Positions 34,401 to 44,136 of a stretch of DNA of 64,000 nucleotides are shown here, one piece after another. Position 1 is the stretch's first letter; each line of letters opens with the position of its first letter. The DNA comes from Anthoceros angustus (taxonomy: Eukaryota; Streptophyta; Anthocerotopsida; Anthocerotales; Anthocerotaceae). The notes below the pieces were generated by a model, which was given only the letters and a program-made list of their open reading frames with translations, had not been told where the DNA came from and did not search any database. The position numbers and the translations under genes were made by a program. The stretch spans positions 62,001 to 126,000 of the forward strand of contig VJWM01000259.1 in NCBI GenBank assembly GCA_010909165.1. Direction: 5' to 3'.

Positions 34401-34850
34401 CCGGAGATGGAGGAAGGGAAGGAGAAGGCCGAATGGTGGTCTATGAGAGAAGGAGAGGAAGGCCGAATGGTGGTCTATGAGAGAAGGAGAGGAAGGAGAA
34501 GGAGAGGAAGGGCAAGAGCAATGAAGATCGACCCAAGAAACCCTCACCGAGGAGGAGGAGGAGAAGGAGAGGAGTTGAGAAGGACCCGAGGAGGAGAATG
34601 TAACCTCCATGTGAAGGTGGGAGAGCGGATGGAGGAAGGCCGAATGGTGGTCTATGAGAGAAGGACCCGAGGAGGAGGAGGAGAAGGAGAGGAAGGCGCC
34701 TAGGTGCGCGGAGATGGAGGAAGGCCGAGGAAGGCCGAGGAAGGCCGAGGAAGGCCGAATGGTGGTCTATGAGAGAAGGAGAGGAAGGGCAAGATTGTAC
34801 TTGCCCCACACATTAGGAAGCGGAGAAAGGCCGAGGAAGGGCAAGAGCAA
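31454..34850 (+). pseudogene. ORF-X remnant inside the LTR, copy 3
   Basis: Start ATGCCTCGAGCTGG (31454) gives MPRAGKGKGRRARIALLEEE, cleaner than copy 1, and the same frame continues through PQFTCFGAAQPRDLVDF to about 31610. Later: WVYGRQWAYTNLELIEECYI (31639-31698), MDGGVKAHAKNGWKTE (31884-31930), LGTIMYEAYIHHREAP (32064-32108), HLWETEGLLTSKELEDAW (32168-32220). After 32400 the text becomes repeated phrases (CATGCTAGAAGCAAGAGGAG, GAATGGTGGTCTATGAGAG). No known domain recognised. Confidence 0.45.
34142..34188 (+). repeat. (GAG)n purine microsatellite
   Basis: A run of about fifteen GAG triplets inside ORF-X. Similar runs occur at 19818-19842, 20436-20478, 24214-24240, 28760-28790 and 29104-29146. 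They often sit at joins between unrelated phrases. Confidence 0.9.
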
Positions 34851-35079
34851 AAGGAGGCGAGGGAGCCAATCCACCACGGACACGCCCCCAAATAGGTGAA
34901 GACTAGATATGGTCAAGGGCCATAAATGCTAGGTAGAAGAATAGGAAGGATGTGATGTAATCGACATCCTTCGAGGATAGACTTAGGTGAAGTTGCTAGA
35001 ATAGAATTTACCAAGAAATGCATAATAGACTTAGGTGCCGACATTAAATGTCGGTAGGAAATAATAGAATATTGGAAAA

Positions 35080-35134
35080 GGTGACCGCAGAGGGTCACCC
35101 AAGGGAGGTTGTATGTGGAAGGCCTCCTATAAGA
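35080..35134 (+). promoter_or_regulatory. LTR dyad and TATA box, copy 3
   Basis: Perfect GGTGACC (35080-35086) and GGTCACC (35093-35099) arms with a six-base loop, then TATAAGA at 35128. The cleanest intact copy of this promoter module besides 9693-9747. Confidence 0.6.
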
Positions 35135-36060
35135 GGAGGAGGATTTCACAAAGTAAAGTATCATGTCTTGCGCCCACGCCATCGAGTCCTTTGCCATTAC
35201 AGAGGAATTTCGTGCGGTGAGCCAACACAACACCGTAGAGAGGAAGTCGCGTGGTCGGAGTGCTTGGTGGAGGACTTGCTCGCAAGTGCCTAAACGAGTT
35301 GCTCCCTTGTGAATGGTTGCTGTGAAATTGCTTTGCTTTGGGTGTGTGGCAAATGCCCAGAACTCTCGGCTTGAGGGTAGACTACAGGAAAGACTGAGGT
35401 TCTCGCCGTCGTGTCAAACTCATAGCAACCGCCCAAGGAAGAACTTGCTGGTGGAGGCGGACCCAGCCAGCTGTAAGGGCGATAAACCAAGAAGCCCGAA
35501 TCGAGGTTAGACTAGGAGGAAGAGGATGAGGAGATGAGAAGATGAGTAGAGGATTAGAGGTGTAGGTGTTAGTGGAAGGCCACAGGCGAGCCTAAGGGAC
35601 GAATCCCAACTGCAAGTAAACGAGCGCCCGAGTGGAGAAGAGTAGTCTTAGAAGTAGGGACGAAATCGCGGTGTGAACCAGGGGTCCCCGGCGCCCGTGG
35701 TAGGCTCCTGTCACCGAGGCGACTAATGTTGTGTCGTTGTAGGTCAAGTTTGGTCTTAGAAGTAGGGACGAAATCGCGGTGTGAACTGGGGTCCCCGGCG
35801 CCCGTGGTAGGCTCCTTCTTGAGGCGGACCCGCAATTGTTTTGTGTCGTTGTAGGTCGAGGGTTGGCGATTTTCAAGCAAGTGGTGCACTGAAGAGGGAG
35901 AGTAGAGGGCGCCTTGCTTGTTTAGAAGGCTGAGAAGTGTGTCACTGCAGGTAGCGATCGGGCATCACAAGACCTCGAACTTTCACACAAGTCTCATGGG
36001 ACGAAACCCAACGATTTAAGCGACAAAGGGATAAGTGTGGCCGCTTATAGTGGAGGACCT

Positions 36061-36500
36061 GGGGAGTTGGGCGACCTCGTTGTCGACACAATGGCCTCTT
36101 ACCTACATTGTGGGCTACGATGCAAAGGATGTGGGAGTTCACTCGGAGGTGTGATGTAATCGACATCCTTCGAGGATAGACTTAGGTGAAGTTGCTAGAA
36201 TAGAATTTACCAAGAAGGAGGAGGTTAGAACGTGAGGCGCATGCCCCGAGCATTTGTTGGACGGTGAAGCGCAAGTTCACGGAGCGGAATCATGCCGGAT
36301 GATTTGTCGAGGAGGCGTCGCTGTTTTTCTCCATAAAGCCGCACCCTATTGCCTAAGGGACGAATCCCAACTGCAAGTGGAGGCCGACGAGAAGATCGGC
36401 GGTGTCTGAGCTAAGGAGAAGGAAGAACTTGCTGGTGGAGGATGAGGAGGAGGAGGTGGACACTATTGAGTGCGAGTGGCCGTTAAGAAGATTTTGAGCA
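36061..36500 (+). other. Chain of short shards from LTR and integrase
   Basis: Successive pieces copied from nearby: 36067-36108 matches integrase 36564-36609; 36109-36156 matches 36511-36558; 36150-36216 is identical to LTR 34951-35017; 36217-36350 is integrase-linker text like 2370-2500; 36351-36378 is identical to LTR 35590-35617; about 36418-36440 matches 35437-35460. The first two pieces are in reverse order relative to their sources. Gag, protease, RT and RNase H are missing here. Confidence 0.8.
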
Positions 36501-37528
36501 AAAGGGTTACGGTGGGCTACGATGCAAAGGATGTGGGAGTTCACTCGGAGGTGTGATGTGTCGGAGTTGGGCGACCTACGTTGTCGACACAATGGCCTCT
36601 TACCTACATCTTGCCGCTAGCACCATTCGAGAAGTGGGGAATCGATTTCGTGGGACCAATCAAACCACCAATGCAATGGACGAGGAAGCAGTATATTTTG
36701 GTAGCTACGGATTATTGTACGAAGATGGTGGAAGCTGAAGCAACAAGGAAGGACGACGCGCCTGCAATGGCCAATTTTCTATTCGAGAACATCATAACCA
36801 GGTACGGGTGTCCCTTAGAGTTGGTCAGCGACCGGGGGACACATTTCCTCAACTCGGTCGTTGAATCCCACCTACTTCAACATTCGCATCGAAGACGACT
36901 CCCTACAACCCCAAAGCGAATGGATTGACGGAGAAGACAAATGGGTTGTTATGCACAATCCTCACCAAGGTAATCGCATAGCGCGCATGATTGGGATGCC
37001 AAGTTGCACTTTCGGCATTGTCTGAGGACGCGGAGAAGATAACCACCAAGAAGACCCCTTATTATCTAACATATGGCATGTCTCCACAGCATGTGGAATT
37101 TGAAGTACCAACCTCTGAGAATCGTGGAGGATGAACGCATGACCCAGAGAGGATAGTCGAGGTCGCTAGGCTAGAATCTTTTATAGAGCAGAGGAGGCGT
37201 AGGGAAGATGCTTTAGAAGAAACGGATCATCCGATTTTCTATTCGAGAACTCGGGGAGGGGCAGGCGCATGATGGGAAGCTGAAGAAGCAAGAAACTATC
37301 GTGGACGGGGATTTGGTTCTTCTATATGATAGTCGATACCTAGACTTCCCGGGGAAGCTTAGATTGAGATGGATGGGACCTTACGAGGTAGTCACAGTAT
37401 ACGAGAATGGATCTGTGCAACTCCGGGTACTGGGCGGCGAATTATTGCCGACCAGAGTCAATGGGTGGAAGGTCAAAAAGTACCTCCAGCCCGAAGTACC
37501 TGTTGTTTGCGAGGACGCAAACAGGTGA
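36501..37528 (+). pseudogene. Ty3/gypsy integrase, best G1 copy
   Basis: After the damaged HHCC finger, one frame (36581-36928) carries KWGIDFVGPIK with the first Asp at 36644, QYILVATDYCTKMVEAE, and LELVSDRGTHFLNS with the second Asp at 36830. The LTEKTN glutamate (about 36931) follows after a frameshift, so the D-D-E triad is recognisable. The C-terminal module is intact at 37301-37528: RWMGPYEVVTVYENGSVQL and LLPTRVNGWKVKKYL, a GPY/F-type end with no chromodomain before the TGA at 37526. The polypurine tract overlaps the stop. Integrase joins cDNA to the genome; this copy is broken between 36880 and 37300. Confidence 0.8.
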
Positions 37529-37539
37529 GGTGGGGAGTA
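37527..37539 (+). promoter_or_regulatory. Polypurine tract overlapping the pol stop
   Basis: GAGGTGGGGAGTA between the integrase stop (TGA, 37526-37528) and LTR start TGTGGAAC (37540). The coding end, plus-strand primer and LTR are packed within about 15 bases. Confidence 0.75.
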
Positions 37540-37628
37540 TGTGGAACGTAAAAGTTTGGGCAACCAGCCCAAAGCGAAGACGAACAAGTTTGATTCTTTT
37601 TGGCTAAGAACGATTGAAGAGGAGCATG
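37540..37628 (+). repeat. Truncated G1 LTR start
   Basis: The first 89 bp of the LTR (TGTGGAACGTAAAAG to AAGAGGAGCATG) before an abrupt switch to GC-rich unrelated sequence. Confidence 0.85.
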
Positions 37629-39588
37629 TGGCGCGACTTTTGGCGGCTGACGGCCAGTAGCGCCACAATCCGTGTCGTTGTAGGAAGGAGTTCGTTCCCA
37701 AGGAATAGCGAGCTCCGTTTACGGCGTTTCGATTCGTCTCACTTTCGTCCGTTCAGTCCCAACGCACACACTCCTTAGTTCACGTCTAACTACTCGCGAC
37801 AAACACCGCACAGGCCCGGTATGGCCAAACGTTTAAGGACCCGTTCGCGTCCGTTTCGTTCACGTTCGTCTCTCACACCTCTCGTCCGTTCCTCTCTCCA
37901 CTCGCACTACACTTATCCGTCTTAAGGCAAGACGCGCGGGTTACACAGTCCGGACCTCCTCCGCCGTTCTACCGGGCCTCTCGTCAGACTCTGCCGCCCT
38001 CCAAAGTCCCTCAGGCTCACACGTTCGGTCCGTTCGGGGCGCGGCTACGGGCGAGCACGGGTCCCAGTCACTCTTCCACACACACCACAACACGTTAGGT
38101 CCGTCACGGGACCACAGTCAATCCCTCCGGGCGCCGTGCACCTTTCGGTGACTCGGGACTCACGTTAGCAAGAAGACACACAAGGTGCAAGAGCAGCATC
38201 AACACCAAGAAAGATGATTTATTGAGGCAGCTGACCCTCTTATACTAGGTCGGCGTCTTTATTACATCCCCTATTACGGGCGGGCATTTCGGTATGCCTA
38301 ATCGGCCGCCTACCATCCTATTTCCCCTATCTCCTTCACGGTGTGGTGGCCGAAGGTCCGAGTTCGCCTTGGGATTGGTGGTCCAATCTCCCGTCCACAG
38401 GTTGCGGCGCACCCAATCGGATGATCCGAGACCCCTCCTCTCCCGGAATCACAGCCGGGTTGGGCTCGTGATGCCCGTGGAATTTGAAGTACCTCCAGCC
38501 TCCCCATGGGTCCCCTCGGTGGGGCCACGCTATCTCTCCCCAGCGTAAGTCGAGGGGCTCCTCCTTCTTGCCGAGTCGACCTCGAGGTCGGTCTCGACTC
38601 GAACTGAACTCCAGTCGGCTTATTTCTGAGGCCTCGTCTCGGGGTTCGGACCTCAGGGTCCGAACTTATTACCGGGGTCCGGTCCCCAAGCTCCGGACCC
38701 CTTTCCTGTGGACCTCGTACTGCTAGGTCCTCCTCCTTACCCCCCGACCCTTGTCTTGGTTCGGGTTGGCTCCCTCCCTCTGCACCCCTTTCAGGCCCGT
38801 CACCCCCCTTCTCCGGAGCGGGTGGTGGTGAACTTACCTTGGGGTCCGCTGCGTCCCGCTCCTCTTGGGGCTCCTCTCCTTCGCTGCCGTCGTCTCCAAG
38901 CTAGGGTCCCTGTCTTTGTCCCGTGCCCTTCTTCCCCTCAGGGCCTTCCGGTCCGTCTATTTGCGGATGAGGCCTCTACCAGCTCGGCGTGGTAATAGGC
39001 AAAGTCCGAATCCACTTTGGATTGCCTCTTCCACGTCTTGGGCACCCGATACTCCCTTAGCCATAGGTGCTCGGAGGCGAGCTTGCCCACCTTGTTGCTC
39101 CACCTCCCCGCCGGGTTTGATAGTAGCTGGGCCTGCCGAGGTGCCTTCGGTCACCTCCAGCACCGTCATTTGTTGCTCCACTGCTCCAACTCCCTCCGCT
39201 TGGTTCAGCCTGCTTGCCCGCCATAGCGTTCCCTTCCGACTTCCTCGGTGGACGGCGGCTTCTTGTATGCGCTTCCGGGCCCTGCCTCTTGTCCATTACA
39301 GGTAACTCCGCCATCTCCCGCTCAGGGGTCGGGCAACCTTGCCCACTGCGGGCTTCGCCGAGCCCTTCTCCATCTCGGCGTCACGCTCCTGTTCCATCGC
39401 CGTCGCTCCGTCCCAGCGGGCGGAGCCGCTCTATTTCCGGTCGCGTTCGCGACCATGTCCTGAGACTACCATTCCTCTCAATGATAGTTTGGGCTGCGGC
39501 TCAAAGTCTCTTATGTCCTCCATCTCACCCGCTGCTGCTCCACCTCCCGGAGCTGAGTCCGGAGGTCCTCCATCTCCCTGTCTCCATC
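37629..39588 (-). mobile_element. GC-rich LTR retroelement fragment, different family
   Basis: Base composition changes sharply (GC-rich, pyrimidine-rich on +). On the minus strand a TATA-like AGTATAAGAGGGTC (about 38240-38253) precedes a GC-rich transcribed-leader-like stretch down to about 37640, where TGGCGCTACTGGCC resembles a primer site. Farther up, minus-strand text includes VPKTWKRQSKVDSDFAYYHA (about 38970-39035) and charged gag-like frames (38957-39314). I cannot assign a family. Possibly a deleted element with LTR to the left and gag debris to the right. Confidence 0.4.
38467..38494 (+). other. 28-base integrase shard in foreign context
   Basis: Identical over 28 bases to G1 integrase 29987-30014 (encoding MPVEFEVP), yet both flanks are the GC-rich family. 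A chance match of this length is negligible. Confidence 0.9.
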
Positions 39589-39611
39589 AACCCTAAACCC
39601 TAAACCCTAAA
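39589..39611 (+). repeat. Interstitial plant telomere repeat
   Basis: Three CCCTAAA units followed by CTCTA, exactly at the boundary between the GC-rich element and G1 LTR material. CCCTAAA is the typical plant telomere unit. Confidence 0.85.
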
Positions 39612-39619
39612 CTCTATCG

Positions 39620-40413
39620 TGCCGGCTGTGAGCCAACGTAGCGTCTGGTAGAGAGGAAGTCGCGGTGGTCGGAGTGCTTGGTGGAGGTCTTGCTCCCTGC
39701 AAGTGCCTAAACGAGTTGCTCCCCTTGTGAATGGTTGTTGTGAAATTGCTTTGCCTGGGTGTGTGGCGATGCCCAGGGAACACTCGGCTGGAGACCAGGC
39801 CACAGGGAAAGACTCCCTGGTGGCGCTCGTCGAGTGGTGTCAAACTCACAGCAACCGGCCCAAGGAAGAACTTGCTGGTGGAGGCCGACCCAGGCGATTG
39901 TGTGAAGGCGAGTCGGCCAGTAAGCCCAGGCGAGGTTAGAATAGGAGGAAGAGGATGAGAAGATGAGGAGATGAGAAATGAGTAGAGGATTAGAGGGGTA
40001 GGTGCTAGTCGAAGGCCGCAGGCCTAGATGATCCCAAATCTGCAAGTAAAAGAGCGCCTCCACAGGTGGAGAAGAGTGGTCTTAGAAGTAGGGACGAAAT
40101 CGCGGTGTGGATCGGGGGTCCACAGAGGCGCCGTGATAGGCTCCTCAGCCTGGAGGCGGGACTGCAATTGTTTTGTGTCGTTGTAGGTCGAGGATTGGCA
40201 ATTTTGGAGCAAGAGGTGCACTGAAGAGGGAGAGTAGAGGGCGCCTTGTTTTGTTTAGAAAGAAGTGTGTCCGCGGTGGCGATCGACATCACAAGACCTC
40301 GAACTTTCACACAAGTCTCATGGGAGATGAAACCCAGTATGCGAAGCGGCAATTGGGATAAGTGTGGCCGCTATAGTGGGAGGACCTCGGGAGTGCCCGG
40401 GTTTTCCTACCAC
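39620..40413 (+). repeat. G1 LTR R-U5 fragment
   Basis: Matches 9830-10570 (GAGCCAACG, AAACGAGTTGCTCCC, GGATTAGAGG, GGGACGAAATCGCGG, the end GGTTTTCCTACCACA). No primer site follows; the LTR end joins directly an inverted LTR block. Confidence 0.8.
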
Positions 40414-41225
40414 ATCCGCTTTTCTGTCACCTCCTTGGTGTTTTCCCAGCGCCTCACGGTGCTTTTCCATCCCGACGCCTCTTCTCCACCTCCTTTTCCT
40501 TTTCTTCTTCGCCAATCGCCCGGGGCTAGGGTTCCTTTCTAGCTTCCAATGCACACACAGTCCGTCCCCTTCTCGCGTGCTGCCTTCCTTCCTCTGGCGA
40601 CGATGGCGATGGCAGACTTCCTTCTCCCCTCTTGCGTTTACGCTCCAACTCCAGTCTCGCGAAGTGAAGTTGGCTCGAGTTCGGAAGGAAGTTGGCGCGC
40701 CCAAATTGCACTTTGCCCTCTTTGGATGTTGCCACTGGAGGCTGCGACCCTAGATCTGGTCTATTATTCCAAAATCCTAATCCTACTTATTGCCTATTTC
40801 CTATTTTACCTACTATCTCTAATTAATCGCTTTTCTAATTACTTTGTATATTTATTCCCTATTGAGGAGCATATATAGTGGATATCCCCCTATTCTAATT
40901 TCCCTTTTAGCCGAGATTAGATACCTACTGGTGATGCAATAGCACCCGTGAGATACACTTTCTTCTCAGTACTACCGGTGGTGTGGCGACCTAGGTAGTC
41001 TGCCGACCTACAAATGCCTTCGGTGCCATTACGCCTTGCACGGGGGTTTTAGACCCGTTCTTCTTCCTGACATATCCTCTTTGCCTTCCTAACAATATCC
41101 TACAACTCCAGCTTCAAGATTCTCAGAAAATTTCCTGGCATGCTCTTCTTCAATCGTTCTTAGCCAAAAAAAAAATCAAACTTGGTCGTCTTCTGGCTTC
41201 TTTGGGCTGGTTGCCCAAACTTTTG
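40414..41225 (-). repeat. Inverted G1 LTR 5' block
   Basis: Reverse complement of the LTR beginning: CAACTCCAGTC (40648), CCAAAATCCTAATCC (40770), GCATATATAGTGGATATCC (40869-40887), AAAAATCAAAC (41168) and the tip GGTTGCCCAAACTTTTGCG at 41209-41227. It faces the preceding LTR end head-on and abuts RT of G2, the same topology as at 1-750. Confidence 0.8.
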
Positions 41226-41735
41226 CGTTCCTCAACCGGATAGACCTAAAGCCGGGTGCGGTGCCTGTTCGGATTCGACAGTATAAACTGAATCCCAAAC
41301 ACTCGCTGAAGGTCAAGGAGGTCTTGGACAAATATTTGGAGGCGGACATCATCTTTCCGATCGTAAACAGCGAGTGGGTGGCACCCATTGTCGTGGTGCC
41401 CAAGAAACAGCCCGGGCAGATTCGCGTCTGCCAGGATTGGAGGAAACTCAATGCCGCCACCAAGAAGGACCACTTCCCCATGCCTTTCGTGGATGACATA
41501 CTGGACAAAGTGGCAGGTCATAGTACTTACTCCTTCCTAGATGGATACTTCGGCTACAAGCAACTGCACCTGAGGGAGTCGGACCGGGACAAGACAACGT
41601 TCACCACGGAGTGGGGACGCCTAAACTTGAAGGATGGCGGAGGCCGGGGTCATTCATGCGGATGGTGACCAACGTTTTCCGGGATTTCTTGAGAGACTTC
41701 ATGGAGGTATTCCTGGACGACTTTTGTGTGCACGA
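41226..41735 (+). pseudogene. Ty3/gypsy reverse transcriptase, family G2
   Basis: The best-preserved RT. One frame (41261-41668) reads RQYKLNPKHS, WVAPIVVVPKKQPGQIRVCQ, KLNAATKKDHFPMPF, and palm motif A FLDGYFGYKQL (Asp at about 41540), then DKTTFTTEWG. About 40 bases around 41612-41655 are garbled (the LPFGLCNA region), after which FMRMVTNVF and EVFLDDFCV (catalytic pair about 41713-41718) return in another frame. More GC-rich codon use than G1 and clear amino-acid differences mark a second family. Gag and protease are absent upstream. Confidence 0.85.
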
Positions 41736-42505
41736 GAGAGGACAAGCACGTTGGGCACTGCGGAGTGCTTGGAGCCAAGAAACCCAGCGTGCCATCCGAA
41801 TGCTACTTCGGCATGACGGAGGGAATCCTGCTGGGGCATTTGGTGTCGGCGCGGGGGATAGAGGTGGACAAAGACAAAGTTCAGGTCATCTAGTCCCTGC
41901 AGCCGCCCACAAATCTGAAGGAGTTGCGGGGATTCTTGGGCATGGTGGGTTATTACAGGCGGTTCATTAAGGACTTTGCAAAGCGTGCTGCCAAGCTAAC
42001 GGAGTTGCTCCGGAAGGAGGAGGAGTGGGCCTGGACACCAGAAAGAGAGGCGGCGTTTAGGGATTTGCAGACTACCTTGATGAGTGCTCCGATATTGAAA
42101 GGTCCGGACTGGGGTAGGCGGTTTCATGTATATGTGGATATGTCGGCGTTCGCCATCGGAGTGGTGCTCAGCCAAAGGGACGACTAGCGGAGGAATCATC
42201 CGATCTACTACGCTGGAAGGCAGCTCACGCACACGAAATGGAAGTACACTACCACGGAGCAAGAGGCGCTGGGCATGGTGTACGTGGTCAAGAAATTCAC
42301 GCACTACCTCCTACCCAACGAGTTTGTGTTCTATGTGGACCACTTCGCGCTCAAGCATCTCGTGAATAAGGCGGACCTGTCCGGACGAATTGCGAGGTGG
42401 ATTCTGTTACTCCAAGAGTTCACCTTTGAGGTGGAGACCAGGCAGGGGCGGCAACACCAAAACGCTGACTTCCTGTCGAGATTGAAGAGCCGGTCCTACA
42501 GAATC
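41736..42505 (+). pseudogene. RNase H, family G2
   Basis: After a frameshifted thumb/connection region, one frame from 41924 to about 42500 has only one stop, a TAG at 42185. It reads GYYRRFIKDFAKRAAKL, YVDMSAFAIGVVLSQ (first Asp, about 42137), then after the stop NHPIYYAGRQL, TTEQEALGMVYVV (catalytic Glu), FVFYVDHFALKHLVNKADL and GRQHQNADFLSRL. All blocks of a gypsy RNase H are in order. A single base change would explain the stop. Confidence 0.85.
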
Positions 42506-42895
42506 AGGAGGACGCCTTCCCCGACGAGGAACTGGTGGCCACAGTGGAGGCGCAGGCGGAGGAGCGCAGTCAGAAGAACCGCAAGCTTGTGGACAGCGTA
42601 CCCATGGCAGAAACGGAGAAGGGGAGCAGCCGTAGGGGACGGCCCACCTATGCGGAGCTGGAGCGGTACCTGTGGGAGATGGAGATGCCAAGCGGATTGA
42701 CCCGTGCCCAACAACAGGCCTTTGTGCACTACGCTCGCCCTTTCCGGATGTACAACGGATGCGTCTTCAAGGTGGGGCCGGACGGAGTTGAATGGAGATA
42801 CCTCCAGCAGGCGGAAACGGAGGTAGTAATAAAAGGGATGCATGAAGGACTGGGTGGTGGACATTATGCGGTGCAGTTCACCACCAAGAAGATCT
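42506..42895 (+). pseudogene. Integrase N-terminus, family G2
   Basis: A frameshift near 42500 moves to the frame 42535-42895: DEELVATVEAQ, RPTYAELERYLWEMEMPSGL, FRMYNGCVFKV and the two His of the HHCC finger in MHEGLGGGHYAVQF (about 42839-42880), ending TTKKILEA. The Cys pair is separated from it by a 460 bp insertion. Confidence 0.8.
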
Positions 42896-43355
42896 TGGAG
42901 GCAAAAGGCGGAAGAGCATTTTGCCCAATTAGAGCAAGAGAGGAAAAGCAAGGCGAGGCACTAGGAAGGAGAAGGTCAACTCAAAGAATGAGCAGTGATG
43001 GCTACTGCTATCAAAAGATCCGGATATGGGAGAGGAGTTGAGAAGGACCCGAGGAGGAGGAGGAGGAGGAGAAGCACAAGACCGTGGAGTCGGAGCTGAA
43101 AGGAATGCTTGGCAAGTGAGAGGGGCTTGCCAAAGAATAGCGGACTGGAACAAAGGAGGTCTCAGAGGAGGAGCGCCACAAGAAGGTGGTGCATGTACGC
43201 CGGTAGTGAGGAAGCGATTTTGGTGCATATGCCCTTCGCAAAATTGGCCAGCCAAAGGAAGTGAGGGAGGAGAATGTAACCTCCATGTCAAGGTGGGAGA
43301 ATTAACCAGCAAGAGATGCCTACAAGGGTAGGTGCGAGATGGAGAGTGGCCACCA
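42896..43355 (+). repeat. ORF-X segment inserted in the G2 integrase finger
   Basis: Matches G1 ORF-X text at 33220-33740 (EEHFAQLEQ, EELRRTR, CPSCKIGQP-like and GECNLHVKV segments) and splits the integrase finger between its His and Cys pairs. Junctions share TTGGAGGCAAAAGG on the left and GAGAGTGGCC on the right. Confidence 0.8.
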
Positions 43356-44128
43356 TGTATGGGGAAGCCTTGATTTGTGAAGCGATGTGATGCTTGTCGG
43401 CGGATCGGAAGCCTACTAACGACTCAATGGCCTGGTGCCCATCTTGGCACTCGCCTTCGAAAATGGTGTCGACTTTTGTCGGACCTACTCTGACCTGACA
43501 AGCACACACACAGGAAGAGTACATCTTGGTGGCAGACTCGCACGGTGGTGGGCGGTGAGCAACAGGATGGACTACGCAAGCCAGTGGCAAGTTCCTCTAT
43601 GAAACGTCATATTGGTATGGGTGTCCGTTGTAGTTGGTAAGCAATAGGGGGACTCATTTCTTGAATGATGTGATAGCTGCAATGACGGACTATTTCGGTA
43701 TAACTCATCGCAAAATGGCACCATACAACCCGAAGGCCAATGGGTTAACGGAGAAGACCAACGGAATTATCTGCCGCATCCTGAATAAGCTTACGGTTAA
43801 TTATGCGCACGACTGGGATACCAAGTTGCCATCCGCGCTATGGGCTTTCAAGACGGCGGAGAAAGTAACCACCCAATAAACTCCGTATTACCTAACCTAT
43901 GGGCATTCTCCGGTTATGCCGGTCGAATTTGAGGAACCGACGTTCCGAGTCATGATGGAGAAACGGCTAGCCGAGGAGGAAAGCCAATTGGAACGGCTGC
44001 TAGGGTTTGTACAGCATACGGAGGGACGGGAAGAGGCTCAGCACAGGATGCAGCTGGTGCAACATCAACGTAAGGTGTGGCACGACCGACGACTCCGGAA
44101 CCAAGAGTATGTGAAGGAGGGAGATTAG
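43356..44128 (+). pseudogene. Integrase core and C-terminus, family G2
   Basis: CDACRRIG (43386-43409) supplies the Cys pair. The region to 43620 is frameshifted. From 43634 one frame reads SNRGTHFLNDV, where the second catalytic Asp is replaced by Asn, then PYNPKANGLTEKTNG with the Glu retained, and LPSALWAFKTAEKVTT. A TAA at 43877 interrupts TPYYLTYGHSPVMPVEFEEP, which stays in the same frame to 44128 (RKVWHDRRLRNQEYVKEGD). It ends exactly where the tandem array begins, so the GPY module and LTR are lost. Confidence 0.85.
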
Positions 44129-44136
44129 TCTAGGAA

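Larger units (their letters stand above)
30403..36068 (+). repeat. G1 long LTR, copy 3 (about 5.7 kb, end lost)
   Basis: Starts TGTGGAACGTAAAAG. The 5' block is the cleanest in the window, with three accgtaggtcgccacaccacc-like units (about 30626-30672), TATATATGCTC (30756) and GGAATAAATATATAG (30778). ORF-X remnants follow (31454-34850), the dyad/TATA promoter (35080-35134), and R-U5 to about 36068, where at GGGGAGT it jumps to integrase sequence before reaching the CTACCACA end. Confidence 0.55.

Noticed and set aside
38294-39603. Pro/Ser-rich + strand frames in the GC-rich block
   Set aside because: Several overlapping frames with cysteine/proline-rich composition; minus-strand promoter and gag-like text fit better.
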